Position numbers and translations under genes: made by a program
Shown here: in pieces, positions 53,026-62,552 of the stretch
How positions within the stretch are numbered: position 1 is the stretch's first letter
Layout of the letters: each line of letters begins with the position of its first letter
Notes under the pieces: model-generated
Databases searched by the model: none
The model's input: the letters and a program-made list of their open reading frames with translations, nothing else
Told to the model about the DNA's origin: nothing
Source of the DNA: Massilia sp. Bi118
GTDB taxonomy: Bacteria > Pseudomonadota > Gammaproteobacteria > Burkholderiales > Burkholderiaceae_D
Direction of reading: 5' to 3'
NCBI RefSeq assembly: GCF_918697865.1
Contig: NZ_CAKKMV010000001.1
Span: 1-64,000, forward strand
Length of the DNA: 64,000 bases

Positions 53026-53931
53026 TTAATTCGTGCCGTGGAGAGCGACCCAGCCGTCCAGCTCGGCCCAGACGCTCAGCTTGATGAAGGGGGCGTAGGC
53101 CGCGGCCACTTCTTCGGCCTGGCGCGCCAGCACGCCGGACAGGATCAGCGAACCGCCGGGGGCGACGCGGCCGGACAGCATCGGCGCCATCAGCTTCAGG
53201 GGGCTCGACAGGATGTTGGCGACCACGATGTCGAAGCGGCTGTCACCGCCCTTCGCCGCGACGAAGTCGTCCGGCACGTGGAAGGCGATCTCGCAGTGGT
53301 TGCGTTCCGCGTTCAGCCTGGCCGATTCGATCGCCTGCGGGTCGATGTCGACGCCGATCACGTCGGCGGCGCCCAGCTTCTTGGCGACCATCGCCAGGAT
53401 GCCCGAGCCGCAGCCGTAGTCCAGCACCGATTTGCCTGGCGCCGGATGCGCTTCCAGCCATTCCATGCACAGTCGGGTGGTCGGGTGGCTGCCGGTGCCG
53501 AAGGCCAGGCCCGGATCGACTTCGAGGATCAGGCCGTTCGGATCCGGGGCTTCGTGCCAGCTCGGCACGACCCAGATGTTCTTGCCGATGTGGATGGGTT
53601 CGAACTGCGACTGGGTCAGGCGCACCCAGTCGGCATCCGCCACTGGACGGGTAGTAAACGAGGGCACTTGCGCAATGCCGATCGCAGCAGCAGCTTCGGC
53701 GACGATCGCCGCCTGGTCCGCATCGACGTCGGTCAGCGCGACCACGCGGCTGTGATCCCATGCGGCCTCGGTCGGCACCATGCCCGGTTCGCCGAACAGC
53801 GGCTTTTCGTCGGCGGTGCCTTCGTCGGCGTCTTCCACCGAGACCGACAGCGCGCCCGCTTCCATCAGGGCGTCCGACAAAGCCTCGGCATGCTCGCGCG
53901 CGATCTCGATGATGACTTCAGTCCAACTCAT
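53026..53931 (-). CDS. prmA: Ribosomal protein L11 methyltransferase
   Basis: A 301-residue class I SAM-dependent methyltransferase that trimethylates L11 in the cytoplasm. The N-terminal substrate-recognition domain (1-100) opens [22 protein letters not shown]. The SAM-binding motif is [20 protein letters not shown], followed by [12 protein letters not shown]. The post-I region is [13 protein letters not shown]. The length is normal. The start overlaps the accC stop by 4 nt, so accC and prmA are translationally coupled. Confidence 0.95.
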   Translation of the reverse strand: MSWTEVIIEIAREHAEALSDALMEAGALSVSVEDADEGTADEKPLFGEPGMVPTEAAWDHSRVVALTDVDADQAAIVAEAAAAIGIAQVPSFTTRPVADADWVRLTQSQFEPIHIGKNIWVVPSWHEAPDPNGLILEVDPGLAFGTGSHPTTRLCMEWLEAHPAPGKSVLDYGCGSGILAMVAKKLGAADVIGVDIDPQAIESARLNAERNHCEIAFHVPDDFVAAKGGDSRFDIVVANILSSPLKLMAPMLSGRVAPGGSLILSGVLARQAEEVAAAYAPFIKLSVWAELDGWVALHGTN

Positions 53932-55328
53932 TGATCACCCTTGGTCTCGGACTTCGAGCCGATCGCGCCACCCTTCGGCAGGTCCGGCTTGTGGGCCAGC
54001 TTCTGCTCCAGGTAATGGATGTTGGTGCCGCCCTCGATGAAGCGGGCGTCGACCATCAGTTCGCGGTGCAGCGGGATATTCGTCAGGATACCCTCGACCA
54101 CCATTTCCGACAACGCGATCTGCATGCGGCGGATCGCCTGGTCGCGCGTGGCGCCGTAGGCGATGACTTTGCCCACCATCGAATCGTAGTGCGGCGGCAC
54201 GTAGTAGCCGGCGTAGGCGTGCGAATCGACGCGGATGCCTGGGCCGCCCGGCGGATGCCAGCCGGTGATACGGCCCGGCGACGGGATGAACTTGAACGGG
54301 TCTTCCGCATTGATGCGGCACTCGATCGCGTGGCCCGACAGCATGATGTCGCGCTGCTTGAAGCGCAGGCGCTCGCCGCAGGCGATGCGGATCTGTTCCT
54401 GGACGATGTCGATCCCGGTGATCATCTCGGTGACCGGGTGCTCGACCTGGACGCGGGTGTTCATCTCGATGAAGTAGAACTCGCCGTTCTCATACAGGAA
54501 TTCGAAGGTGCCGGCGCCGCGGTAGCCGATCTTGCGGCAGGCTTCGGCGCAGCGCTCACCGATCTTCTCGATGGTCTTGCGCGGGATGCCCGGCGCCGGT
54601 GCTTCCTCGATCACCTTCTGGTGGCGGCGCTGCATCGAGCAGTCGCGCTCGCCCAGCCAGACGGCCTGCTTGTGTTCGTCGGCCAGCACCTGGATTTCCA
54701 CGTGGCGCGGATTCTCCAGGTACTTCTCCATATAGACTTCGGGATTGCCGAAGGCAGTGCCGGCTTCGGTCTTGGTCATCTGCACGGCGGACAGCAGGGC
54801 TGCCTCGGTGTGGACGACGCGCATGCCGCGCCCGCCGCCGCCGCCGGCGGCCTTGATGATGACCGGATAGCCGATCTTGCGTGCGGTCTGGATGATTTCC
54901 TTCGGATCGTCCGGCAGGGCGCCTTCCGAACCCGGCACGCAGGGCACGCCGGCACGGATCATCGCCTGCTTGGCCGACACCTTGTCACCCATCATGCGGA
55001 TCGATTCCGGGCGCGGGCCGATGAAGACGAAACCCGATTTTTCGACGCGTTCGGCGAAGTCGGCGTTTTCCGACAGGAAGCCGTAACCCGGGTGGATCGC
55101 TTCGGCGTCGGTCACTTCAGCCGCGCTGATGATCGCCGGCATGCTCAGGTAGCTCTGCGCCGACTGCGCTGGACCGATGCAGACGGATTCGTCGGCCAGT
55201 TTCACGTACTTGGCGTCCTTGTCGGCTTCGGAGTGCACGACGACCGTCTTGATGCCCATCTCGCGGCAGGCGCGCTGGATACGCAGCGCGATTTCACCAC
55301 GATTGGCGATTAGAATTTTTTCAAACAT
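53928..55328 (-). CDS. accC: Acetyl-CoA carboxylase, biotin carboxylase subunit
   Basis: This 466-residue ATP-grasp enzyme carboxylates the biotin on AccB, the first step of fatty-acid synthesis. The N-terminal lobe starts [20 protein letters not shown]. The glycine-rich loop is [14 protein letters not shown], and catalytic residues lie in [14 protein letters not shown]. The ATG at 55328 opens the conserved protein; an upstream TTG would add 14 residues. The C-terminus carries ~15 extra residues ([10 protein letters not shown]). The accB gene is 99 nt upstream, with a 10-bp hairpin between them. Confidence 0.97.
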   Translation of the reverse strand: MFEKILIANRGEIALRIQRACREMGIKTVVVHSEADKDAKYVKLADESVCIGPAQSAQSYLSMPAIISAAEVTDAEAIHPGYGFLSENADFAERVEKSGFVFIGPRPESIRMMGDKVSAKQAMIRAGVPCVPGSEGALPDDPKEIIQTARKIGYPVIIKAAGGGGGRGMRVVHTEAALLSAVQMTKTEAGTAFGNPEVYMEKYLENPRHVEIQVLADEHKQAVWLGERDCSMQRRHQKVIEEAPAPGIPRKTIEKIGERCAEACRKIGYRGAGTFEFLYENGEFYFIEMNTRVQVEHPVTEMITGIDIVQEQIRIACGERLRFKQRDIMLSGHAIECRINAEDPFKFIPSPGRITGWHPPGGPGIRVDSHAYAGYYVPPHYDSMVGKVIAYGATRDQAIRRMQIALSEMVVEGILTNIPLHRELMVDARFIEGGTNIHYLEQKLAHKPDLPKGGAIGSKSETKGDQ

Positions 55329-55389
55329 GGTATGCGGTGTTTCTGTGAGTGCCGGCGATGCCGGATACAACAGGAGGAAATAGCTTCAG

Positions 55390-55414
55390 GGGCCGTCTTG
55401 CGTGAAGACGGCCC
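55390..55414 (-). other. Hairpin between accB and accC
   Basis: GGGCCGTCTT and AAGACGGCCC are perfect 10-bp arms around a 5-nt loop. On the minus strand, which is transcribed, no T-run follows. It is more likely an mRNA structure between the two reading frames than a terminator. A T-run exists only on the plus strand. Confidence 0.5.
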
Positions 55415-55427
55415 TGATTTTTTGATA

Positions 55428-55895
55428 TTAGCCGATCACGAACAGCGGCTGGCCGAATTCGACGGGCTGGCCGTTTTCCACCAGGATCTTGGTGACGGTG
55501 CCGGAGATGTCGGAATCGATTTCGTTCAGGAGCTTCATCGCTTCGATGATGCACAGGGTGTCGCCTTCCTTCACGCTGGCGCCGACTTCGACGAAAGCCG
55601 GGGCGCCCGGGGCCGACGAGCGGTAGAAGGTGCCGACCATCGGCGACTTGACCACGTGGCCGGTCTCGGCGGCCGGCGCTGCCGGCGCAGGGGCCGCGGC
55701 CGGGGCCGGTGCACCGGCGACGGCCGGCGCCGAGTATTGCTGCACGCCTTGCGGCGGAACCATGACCACCTGATTCTGCGGGATTGCGGAGGACTTGACG
55801 ATGCGAACCTTGCTTTCGCCTTCGGTCACTTCGAGTTCAGCGATGTCCGATTCGGCGACGAGGTCGATCAATGTCTTGAGTTTTCGTAGATCCAT
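55428..55895 (-). CDS. accB: Acetyl-CoA carboxylase, biotin carboxyl carrier protein
   Basis: The 155-residue BCCP subunit. The N-terminal dimerisation part reads [20 protein letters not shown]. An Ala/Pro linker (about 55-75) follows. The biotinyl domain (80-155) has the modified lysine in [10 protein letters not shown] and the protruding-thumb region typical of AccB. It forms the carboxylase with AccC and with AccA/AccD encoded elsewhere. It is 90 nt downstream of aroQ on the same strand. Confidence 0.96.
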   Translation of the reverse strand: MDLRKLKTLIDLVAESDIAELEVTEGESKVRIVKSSAIPQNQVVMVPPQGVQQYSAPAVAGAPAPAAAPAPAAPAAETGHVVKSPMVGTFYRSSAPGAPAFVEVGASVKEGDTLCIIEAMKLLNEIDSDISGTVTKILVENGQPVEFGQPLFVIG

Positions 55896-55985
55896 GTGAA
55901 ACCCCTTGGAATTATTTGTTGTTGAGTATGCGGTGCGTCAGGTGGTTAGCGCGCGTCCGCACAGGATGCGTGAAGTTGACGTAGA

Positions 55986-56423
55986 TTAACGCTCTTTGAG
56001 CGCAAAGTCGATGGCAAAACGATAGCCATCGGCTCCCAGTCCACAAATCGTGCCTTGCGCGATCGCAGACAAAAACGAGTGGTGCCGGAACTCCTCACGC
56101 TTATAAATATTAGAGAGGTGTACTTCCACGAACGGAATCTCCACTGCTGCCAGCGCATCGCGCAAGGCGACGCTGGTGTGGGTGAGTCCGCCCGGGTTGA
56201 TGACGATCGCGTCCACCCCTTCCTGCCGCGCCGCATGGATGCGGTCGATCAGCGCGCCTTCATGGTTGCTCTGGAAGCAAACAATGCTTGCACCAGCGCC
56301 TGCTGCCTGGGCATTGGCAGCCTGCTCGATGTCGGCCAGCGTGGTAGCGCCGTACACCGCAGGCTCCCGCGTCCCCAGTAAATTCAGATTGGGGCCATTG
56401 AGCAGCAGTAGCTTTTTCGCCAT
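55986..56423 (-). CDS. aroQ: 3-dehydroquinate dehydratase, type II
   Basis: A 145-residue enzyme of the shikimate pathway that dehydrates 3-dehydroquinate. Motifs are [15 protein letters not shown] (with catalytic Arg), the tyrosine loop [21 protein letters not shown] and [18 protein letters not shown] with the catalytic histidine. The ATG at 56423 begins the conserved protein ([10 protein letters not shown]). Another shikimate-pathway gene, aroE, lies at the right end of the window but in a separate transcript. Confidence 0.96.
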   Translation of the reverse strand: MAKKLLLLNGPNLNLLGTREPAVYGATTLADIEQAANAQAAGAGASIVCFQSNHEGALIDRIHAARQEGVDAIVINPGGLTHTSVALRDALAAVEIPFVEVHLSNIYKREEFRHHSFLSAIAQGTICGLGADGYRFAIDFALKER

Positions 56424-56540
56424 GATAAACCGTCTGTTTGCCCGAAAGACAGGCATTTTGCCGCCAACGTTGTGTGTTGGCAAGCGATATAAAGCGCCTG
56501 GAATATAAGTGAACGACCGTTCGCTGTCTTGCCCTGTTTC

Positions 56541-57095
56541 TTACAGCTTGCTCAGATCTGCGCGTAACTCCTCGAATTTCAGCCGTCCCAGGTAAGTCTT
56601 GCGTACCTGGCCGTCCGGCCCGATCAGGACCGTGAACGGTAGACCGCCATGGGTATTGCCGAGTTCGCGCGACAGATCGGTACCGCTCATGCCACCCACA
56701 TAAAGCGGGTACGCAACTTTCGTCTTCTTCACGAATTCATTCAGGTTCGCCGGCGAATCGATGCCGATCCCGATCACATTGAAATGTTTGCCGCCATCCC
56801 TGGCTGCCAGTTCGGATAATTCCGGCATCTCCTGCACGCAGGGCGCGCACCACGATGCCCAGAAATTCACCAGCAAGGGCTTGCCCTTCCATTGGCCCAG
56901 CGACTGCGGCTTGCCGGCCAGGTCATTCAGCGATTGTGCATACAGATTGCTGACCGCCGTGTGCGGGCGGCCGTCGGTGGGCGCATAGCTGGTCGTCAGC
57001 GGTCCTTTGGACTCGGTCTTGACGGCGGCGATGGCGCCGAACACGGCAAAGGCGGCCGCGACAATGGCGTAGCCGAGGACATTCTTTTTATTCAT
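56541..57095 (-). CDS. TlpA-like thioredoxin-fold protein, membrane-anchored
   Basis: A 184-residue protein with an N-terminal signal anchor (MNKKNVLGYAIVAAAFAVFG) and a periplasmic thioredoxin-like domain. The active site is FWASWCAPCVQEMPELS (CAPC), with the cis-proline region GGLPFTVLIGPDG. It is a TlpA/ResA type, thought to reduce disulfides or assist cytochrome or copper-site assembly. Its start overlaps the upstream unknown gene's end by 8 nt. No ccm genes are adjacent. Confidence 0.9.
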   Translation of the reverse strand: MNKKNVLGYAIVAAAFAVFGAIAAVKTESKGPLTTSYAPTDGRPHTAVSNLYAQSLNDLAGKPQSLGQWKGKPLLVNFWASWCAPCVQEMPELSELAARDGGKHFNVIGIGIDSPANLNEFVKKTKVAYPLYVGGMSGTDLSRELGNTHGGLPFTVLIGPDGQVRKTYLGRLKFEELRADLSKL

Positions 57096-57720
57096 CTTGT
57101 TCGAGGGTTTCGTCGGTGATCATCAGGGAACGCAGGCCGGCGGCGTCCACGCGCTGCAGGCGGCCGTCGGCGCGCGGCTTCAGGGCGCCGCGCAAGTCGT
57201 TCATTTCATACAGTTCGGCGTGCACCGTCTCCTTCTTCCACTGGAAGCTGACGGTTTCGACCGGCTCGTGGCGGCCGCCCTTGAAGTGCGGCGTTTCCGA
57301 GATGTCGATGTCGACGTTGCGGTTCAGCAGGAAGATCTCGACTTCCTTGGCGCTGTCGGCGAACAGCTGCAGGTTGATGGCGTCGTGCTCGCCGGCACTG
57401 CCGCTCAGGACGGGGCCAGTGAGGTAGGGTCGAAATTCTTCCAGTTGTTCCATCACCTCGAGCGCGGCGATGCGCAGGTCCTGCAGGCGCGCGGCCTGGG
57501 CAGGTCCCTGGAACAGGGCCTGGTAGCGGCGCACTTCGTCCTCGACCTGGATATTGTCCGGCAGATAGTTAGGGGAGGGGCGGTCCACGCCCAGCACCTG
57601 GCGCGCGGCCTTGGCCTTGGCGGTGGCATAGTCGGCGCCATCCTGGGCAATCATGCGCGCGGCGATGGCAGCAATACGTCCGCGCAATGTTTGGAGGTCG
57701 TCATTTGGCATTGGCATCAT
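57088..57720 (-). CDS. Conserved protein of unknown function next to mpl
   Basis: About 210 residues, soluble. An N-terminal helical half (LRGRIAAIAARMIAQDGADYATAKAK style, residues 8-60) contains a pattern Y-x-L-P-D-N-x-x-V-E-x-E-V-R-R-Y. The central part has GPVLSGSAGEHDAINLQLF. This vaguely recalls a nucleotidyltransferase active-site loop, but the similarity is weak. Several in-frame ATGs lie close together (57732, 57720, 57717, 57711); I chose 57720. It is divergent from mpl and overlaps the TlpA-like gene by 8 nt. Confidence 0.7.
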   Translation of the reverse strand: MMPMPNDDLQTLRGRIAAIAARMIAQDGADYATAKAKAARQVLGVDRPSPNYLPDNIQVEDEVRRYQALFQGPAQAARLQDLRIAALEVMEQLEEFRPYLTGPVLSGSAGEHDAINLQLFADSAKEVEIFLLNRNVDIDISETPHFKGGRHEPVETVSFQWKKETVHAELYEMNDLRGALKPRADGRLQRVDAAGLRSLMITDETLEQDE

Positions 57721-57796
57721 GTCCGTGATCATACTCTTGAACGGAAAATGGCATCGCGTCGGGTAAAATCGTGCATTCGTCAATTTCTCGATCACC

Positions 57797-59167
57797 ATGC
57801 ACATCCACATCCTCGGTATTTGCGGCACCTTCATGGGCGGTCTGGCAGTCCTGGCCAAGGAAGCCGGCCACCGCGTCACCGGGTGCGACGCCAACGTCTA
57901 TCCTCCGATGAGCACCCAGCTCGAAGCCCAGGGTATCGAACTGATCCAGGGCTACAGTCCGGACCAGGTGGCGCTCAATCCCGACCTCTACGTGATCGGG
58001 AACGTGATGACGCGAGGCAATCCGTTGATCGAGGAAATCCTGAACCGCGGCCTGGCTTATATGTCTGGCCCACAATGGATCGGGGAACATATCCTGCGTC
58101 ATAAATGGGTGCTGGCCGTCGCCGGTACCCACGGCAAAACCACGACCACCTCGATGCTGGCCTGGATCCTCGACGATGCCGGCTATTCGCCGGGCTTCCT
58201 GATTGGCGGCGTGCCGATGAACTTCGGCATCTCGGCGCGCCTGCAGGGCGATGCCGATTCCGACTTCTTCGTGATCGAAGCCGACGAGTACGATACTGCC
58301 TTCTTCGACAAGCGCTCCAAGTTCGTTCACTACCACGCCAAGACCGCGGTGCTGAACAACCTGGAATACGATCATGCCGACATCTTCCCCGATATCGGCG
58401 CCATCGAGACCCAGTTCCACCACCTGGTGCGCACCGTGCCCGGCGTCGGCCGCCTGATCGTGAACGGCGACGAGGCCTCGCTCAGCCGCGTGCTCAAGCG
58501 CGGTTGCTGGAGCGAAAAGGAAGCCTTCGGCGCATCCGAAGGCACCGACTGGAGCCTAGTCGAGCACCCCGGCGGATCGAGCTTCGACGTTCTCTTCAAT
58601 GGCGAACTGCAGGGCACCGTGCACTGGGACCTGACCGGCCACCACAACCGCACCAATGCGCTGGCCGCGATCGCCGCCGCGCGCCACGTCGGCGTGCCGC
58701 CCGCCCAGGCCATCGAGTCGCTGGCGCGCTTCCAGAGCGTCAAGCGGCGCATGGAAGTGCGCGGCGTGGTGCGCGACGTGACGGTCTACGACGACTTTGC
58801 CCACCACCCGACCGCGATCGCCACCACCGTCGGCGGCCTGCGCCAGAAGATCGGCACCACTGGAAGGATCCTGGCCGTGCTCGAGCCGCGCTCGAACACC
58901 ATGAAGCTGGGCGCGATGAAGGATGCGCTGCCGGGCAGCCTGAAGGATGCGGATCTGGTGTTCGGCTTCGGCAGCCAGCAGGCGCTGGGCTGGTCGCTGG
59001 CAGACGCCCTGAAGCCGCTGGGGAATATCGCCCACAGCTTCGACCAGCTCGACTATATGGTGAAAGCCATCGTGCAGGCCGCCCAGCCGGGCGACCACAT
59101 CCTGGTGATGAGCAACGGCGGCTTCGGCGGCGTGCACCAGAAGCTGCTGGAGGCGCTGGCGGAATGA
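57797..59167 (+). CDS. mpl: UDP-N-acetylmuramate:L-alanyl-gamma-D-glutamyl-meso-diaminopimelate ligase
   Basis: A 456-residue Mur-ligase family enzyme that recycles murein tripeptide onto UDP-MurNAc. The N-terminal Rossmann region is MHIHILGICGTFMGGLAVLA. The ATP loop is GTHGKTTTTSMLAWIL, followed by EADEYDTAFFDKRSKF, a hallmark of Mpl. The C-terminal domain has DDFAHHPTAI and LEPRSNTMKLG. The length is normal. A TAAAAT hexamer at 57764-57769 may be the -10 element. Its stop overlaps the next gene's start. Confidence 0.95.
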   Translation: MHIHILGICGTFMGGLAVLAKEAGHRVTGCDANVYPPMSTQLEAQGIELIQGYSPDQVALNPDLYVIGNVMTRGNPLIEEILNRGLAYMSGPQWIGEHILRHKWVLAVAGTHGKTTTTSMLAWILDDAGYSPGFLIGGVPMNFGISARLQGDADSDFFVIEADEYDTAFFDKRSKFVHYHAKTAVLNNLEYDHADIFPDIGAIETQFHHLVRTVPGVGRLIVNGDEASLSRVLKRGCWSEKEAFGASEGTDWSLVEHPGGSSFDVLFNGELQGTVHWDLTGHHNRTNALAAIAAARHVGVPPAQAIESLARFQSVKRRMEVRGVVRDVTVYDDFAHHPTAIATTVGGLRQKIGTTGRILAVLEPRSNTMKLGAMKDALPGSLKDADLVFGFGSQQALGWSLADALKPLGNIAHSFDQLDYMVKAIVQAAQPGDHILVMSNGGFGGVHQKLLEALAE

Positions 59168-59778
59168 GTTCTCCGCATCTCGCAGACGCGCACGTGCTTT
59201 ATCTGCACGGCTTCCGCTCCTCGCCGAAATCCTTCAAGGCGCGCGTGGTGCACCAGCGCATGGCGCAGCTCGGCCGCGCCCAGGAATTGATCTGCCCGCA
59301 GCTGCCGGCTTCGCCGAAGGCGGCGATGGAACTGGTGCTGACCCTGGTCGAGCGCTATCAGGCCAAGGGGGAAAATAAGCTGGCCATTATCGGCTCCTCG
59401 CTGGGCGGCTTTTATGCGACCTGGCTGGCCGAGCGCTTCGGCTGCCGCGCGGTGCTGATCAACCCCTCGGTCGATCCGCTGAAGAACCTGGAACACCACG
59501 TCGGCGTGACCACGGCCTGGCACTCGGACGAACCCTTCGAGTTCAAGCAGGAATACATCGCCGAGCTGGCCGACCTGAAGGTGGCGCGGCTCACGCGCCC
59601 GGAACGCTATTTCCTGCTGGCCGCCACCGGCGACGAAGTGCTGGACTACCGCGACATGGTGGCCCACTACGCAGGGGCGCGCCAGCACGTGATCCAGGGC
59701 AGCGACCATGCGGTGTCGGAATTCGAACAATACGTCGACGAGGTGCTGGACTTCTGCACCGGATCGGAAGGAGCGTGA
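59164..59778 (+). CDS. YqiA/YcfP-family alpha/beta hydrolase
   Basis: A 204-residue esterase-like protein. The opening VLYLHGFRSSPKSFKA is the oxyanion-hole segment. The nucleophile is Ser in IGSSLGGFYATWLA, the acid Asp lies in AATGDEVLDY, and the His is in GSDHAVSEFEQY. The family has weak thioesterase activity on acyl-CoA or palmitoyl-CoA in vitro, and its physiological substrate is unknown. It overlaps mpl by 4 nt and ubiC by 4 nt, so it is embedded in an operon. Confidence 0.88.
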   Translation: MSSPHLADAHVLYLHGFRSSPKSFKARVVHQRMAQLGRAQELICPQLPASPKAAMELVLTLVERYQAKGENKLAIIGSSLGGFYATWLAERFGCRAVLINPSVDPLKNLEHHVGVTTAWHSDEPFEFKQEYIAELADLKVARLTRPERYFLLAATGDEVLDYRDMVAHYAGARQHVIQGSDHAVSEFEQYVDEVLDFCTGSEGA

Positions 59779-60365
59779 GGCCGGCTTCGCTGCGCCGGGC
59801 GCGCTGGCTGGCGCATCCGGACGGCGTGCACGCGCCCGCCGCGATGCGTGACTGGCTTGCCACACCCGGCTCCCTGACCGCCCGCCTGATCGCGCACAGC
59901 CGCCAGTTCCGCGTGCAGAAGCTGCGCCAGGCGACTAATCTGTGCCTGGCGGACGAAGCCGCGGCGATCAGCCTGCATCGGCCCCAGCGCGTGTGGGAGC
60001 GCGAAGTGCTGCTGCGCTGCGACGGCCAGCCGGTGGTCTTCGGCCACACGGTGGTGCCGATGAGCGCGACCGCGCAGGACTGGCCGCTGTTCTCGGCGCT
60101 GGGCGAACGCTCGCTCGGCACGACCCTGTTTTACGATCCGCGGGTGCAGCGCGGCCAACTCGAATTTGCCCGGATCCGCCCGGGCCATCCTTTATTGACG
60201 CGCTTGCTTGCGGCGCTTGGCGGGGATGGCGTGCGGCCGGATGCTACTTATTATGCGCGGCGCTGCGTCTATCGCCGCCGTCAAGGCCTGCTGCTGGTCA
60301 CCGAGGTATTCTTGCCCGCGGTGCTCGATCTGGTGGCGGCGAAATCTGATATGAATGTGAAGTGA
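59775..60365 (+). CDS. ubiC: Chorismate-pyruvate lyase
   Basis: A 196-residue enzyme that splits chorismate into pyruvate and 4-hydroxybenzoate, the first committed step of ubiquinone synthesis. Family marks are WLATPGSLTARLIAHS, LADEAAAISLHRPQRVWERE (Arg substrate contact) and the final RRCVYRRRQGLLLVTEVFLP. The start is GTG at 59775 overlapping the previous stop, with GGAAGGAG upstream. About 15 additional residues at the N-terminus compared with E. coli UbiC fit the family's range. Confidence 0.88.
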   Translation: MRPASLRRARWLAHPDGVHAPAAMRDWLATPGSLTARLIAHSRQFRVQKLRQATNLCLADEAAAISLHRPQRVWEREVLLRCDGQPVVFGHTVVPMSATAQDWPLFSALGERSLGTTLFYDPRVQRGQLEFARIRPGHPLLTRLLAALGGDGVRPDATYYARRCVYRRRQGLLLVTEVFLPAVLDLVAAKSDMNVK

Positions 60366-60366
60366 C

Positions 60367-62427
60367 ATGAACGTATTTTTCGAAGAATCCGGCGACTTCA
60401 AGGTCGGCGCCGTGCTGTCGCAGGCGGGCGAGGCCTACCAGGTCGAAATGCCGAGCGGTAAGCGCACCAAGGTCAAGTCGCGCGATGTGCTGCTGCAGTT
60501 CGACAAGCCGTCCCCGGGCGAGCTGCTGGAGCAGGCCAAGGCGGTAGCAGGCGAGGTCGACCTCGAATTCCTGTGGGAAGTCGCGGGCCAGGACGAGTTC
60601 GGGTTCACGGAACTGGGCGCCGAATATTTCGGCCACGCGCCGCTGCCTTTCGAGGCCGCCGGCCTGGTGCTGGCGCTGCACAATGCGCCCATCTATTTCT
60701 ATAAAAAGGGCCGCGGCCGCTACAAGGCTGCGCCGGAGCAGTCGCTGCGCGCGGCCCTGGCCGGCATCGAAAAGAAGAAGCAGCAGGCCATCGTGCAGGC
60801 CTCCTATGTCGAGGAACTGAAGGCGGGTAAGCTGCCGGACGTCATGCGGCCGCTGGTGCAGCAGCTGCTCTTCAAGCCGGACAAGAACAGTATCGAATTC
60901 AAGGCGCTGGAAACGGCCGCCAGCGAGATGCAGACCACGCCGCAGCGGCTGATGCTGTCGACAAAAGGCGTGGCCTCGGCCAAGGAACTGCATATGTCGC
61001 GCTTCCTGTTCGAGCACTTCCCGCGCGGCGCCGGCTTCCCGGCCGTGACGGTGCCAGGCGCGCCGGCGGACCTGCCGCTGGCCAAGGTGGCGGCTTTCTC
61101 GATCGACGACGTGACCACCACCGAGATCGACGATGCCTTCTCGGTCGAGCAATTGGCCGATGGCCTGGTGCGGGTCGGCATCCACATCGCCGCGCCGGGC
61201 CTGGGCATCCGCCCGGACGATGCCATCGACAAGATCGCCCGCGCGCGCATGTCGACCGTGTACATGCCGGGCGATAAGATCACCATGCTGCCGGACGAAG
61301 TGGTGGAAGCCTTCACCCTGGCCGAAGGCAAGGATTGCCCGGCGCTGTCGCTGTACGCGACCCTGAACCCGGAGAACTGGTCGGTGCTGTCCACCGAGAC
61401 CCGCGCCGAGCGCGTGCCGATCAAGACCAACCTGCGCCTGAACGACCTCGACGCGCTGGTGACCGAGGAGGTGCTGGCCAACGGCACCGGCGAATATGCG
61501 CACAAGGACGAGCTGGGCCTGCTGTGGCAGTGGGCGCTGCAGCTGGAAGCGGGCCGCATGAAGAAGCGCGAAGCCTTCGGCCTGAAGCCGGAGCAGGCCA
61601 ACCGCGTCGACTTCAACTTCTACGTCCAGGACGACATCGTCACGATCGTGCGCCGCAAGCGTGGCGCGCCCTTGGACAAGATCGTCGCCGAGCTGATGAT
61701 CTTCGCCAACAGCACCTGGGGCAAGCTGCTGCACGACTCGGGCGTGCCGGGCATCTACCGCTCGCAGGGGCCCGGCGCCGGCGGCTGGAACACCAAGATC
61801 CAGGTGCGCATGGTGACCCACGCGGCGCCGCACCAGGGCCTGGGCGTCGACCAGTACGCCTGGAGCACCTCGCCGCTGCGCCGCTATACCGACCTGGTCA
61901 ACCAGTGGCAGATCCTGGCCTGCGCCTCGCATGGCGTGACGGCGCCGCTGGTGGCCCCGTTCAAGCACCGCGACGCGACCCTGTTCTCGATCGTTTCCGC
62001 CTTCGACGCCGCCTATGCCGCCTACAACGAGTTCCAGCAGAACATGGAGCGCTACTGGTGCCTGCGCTGGCTGGGCCAGGAAAACGCGCGCCAGGTGGAC
62101 GCCGTGGTGCTGAAGGACGAGGTACTGCGCCTGGTCGAGATCCCGCTGGTGATCCGCCTGCCGGGCATGCCCTCGGCGCCGCGCGGCGCCCAGGTGCGCA
62201 TGGACATCGTGCGCTGGGACGAAGTCGACCTGTCGCTGGAAGCCCGCCTGCTCGAGGTGGCCGAGCCGACGCCGGAAGCGGCCGCCGAGCTGGCATTCGA
62301 GGAGGAAGAAGAAGCGGCTTCCGCAAGCGCGGATACCGGCGAGGCGGCGGCCGAGGAAGCGGTCGAAGCCGAGGGTTCCGTGACAGTCACGGATCCCGCA
62401 ACGCAAACCGACGTACCCGCCGCGTAA
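60367..62427 (+). CDS. RNB-domain exoribonuclease (RNase II/R family)
   Basis: A 686-residue 3'-5' exoribonuclease. The RNB catalytic domain (about 240-570) carries the metal-binding cluster Asp247, Glu253, Asp255 and Asp256. In E. coli RNase II the second acid is Asp207, replaced here by Glu. Other domain marks are VGIHIAAPG and STSPLRRYTDLVNQWQ. N-terminal ~200 residues are unlike a cold-shock pair and resemble the betaproteobacterial group. The C-terminal ~60 residues are an acidic Glu/Ala tail (EEEEEAASASADTGEAAAEE). It starts 2 nt after the ubiC stop, in the same operon. Confidence 0.88.
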   Translation: MNVFFEESGDFKVGAVLSQAGEAYQVEMPSGKRTKVKSRDVLLQFDKPSPGELLEQAKAVAGEVDLEFLWEVAGQDEFGFTELGAEYFGHAPLPFEAAGLVLALHNAPIYFYKKGRGRYKAAPEQSLRAALAGIEKKKQQAIVQASYVEELKAGKLPDVMRPLVQQLLFKPDKNSIEFKALETAASEMQTTPQRLMLSTKGVASAKELHMSRFLFEHFPRGAGFPAVTVPGAPADLPLAKVAAFSIDDVTTTEIDDAFSVEQLADGLVRVGIHIAAPGLGIRPDDAIDKIARARMSTVYMPGDKITMLPDEVVEAFTLAEGKDCPALSLYATLNPENWSVLSTETRAERVPIKTNLRLNDLDALVTEEVLANGTGEYAHKDELGLLWQWALQLEAGRMKKREAFGLKPEQANRVDFNFYVQDDIVTIVRRKRGAPLDKIVAELMIFANSTWGKLLHDSGVPGIYRSQGPGAGGWNTKIQVRMVTHAAPHQGLGVDQYAWSTSPLRRYTDLVNQWQILACASHGVTAPLVAPFKHRDATLFSIVSAFDAAYAAYNEFQQNMERYWCLRWLGQENARQVDAVVLKDEVLRLVEIPLVIRLPGMPSAPRGAQVRMDIVRWDEVDLSLEARLLEVAEPTPEAAAELAFEEEEEAASASADTGEAAAEEAVEAEGSVTVTDPATQTDVPAA

Positions 62428-62428
62428 T

Positions 62429-62503
62429 GTAGGGTGGGCACCTCGTGCCCACGCGGATGTTGGCGTTATGTAAACGCTGAACGTGGCCGCGGAGTGCCCA
62501 CCC
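62429..62503. repeat. Dispersed repeat family B, copy 3
   Basis: GTAGGGTGGGCAC and GTGCCCACCC mark the ends of a 75-bp palindromic element with an inner CGCGG/CCGCG stem. It begins 2 nt after the stop of the RNB gene. Confidence 0.8.
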
Positions 62504-62552
62504 AACAACAGCGGCAAATCAGGCTAACAAACTCACAGGCTTGCACGGTAGA

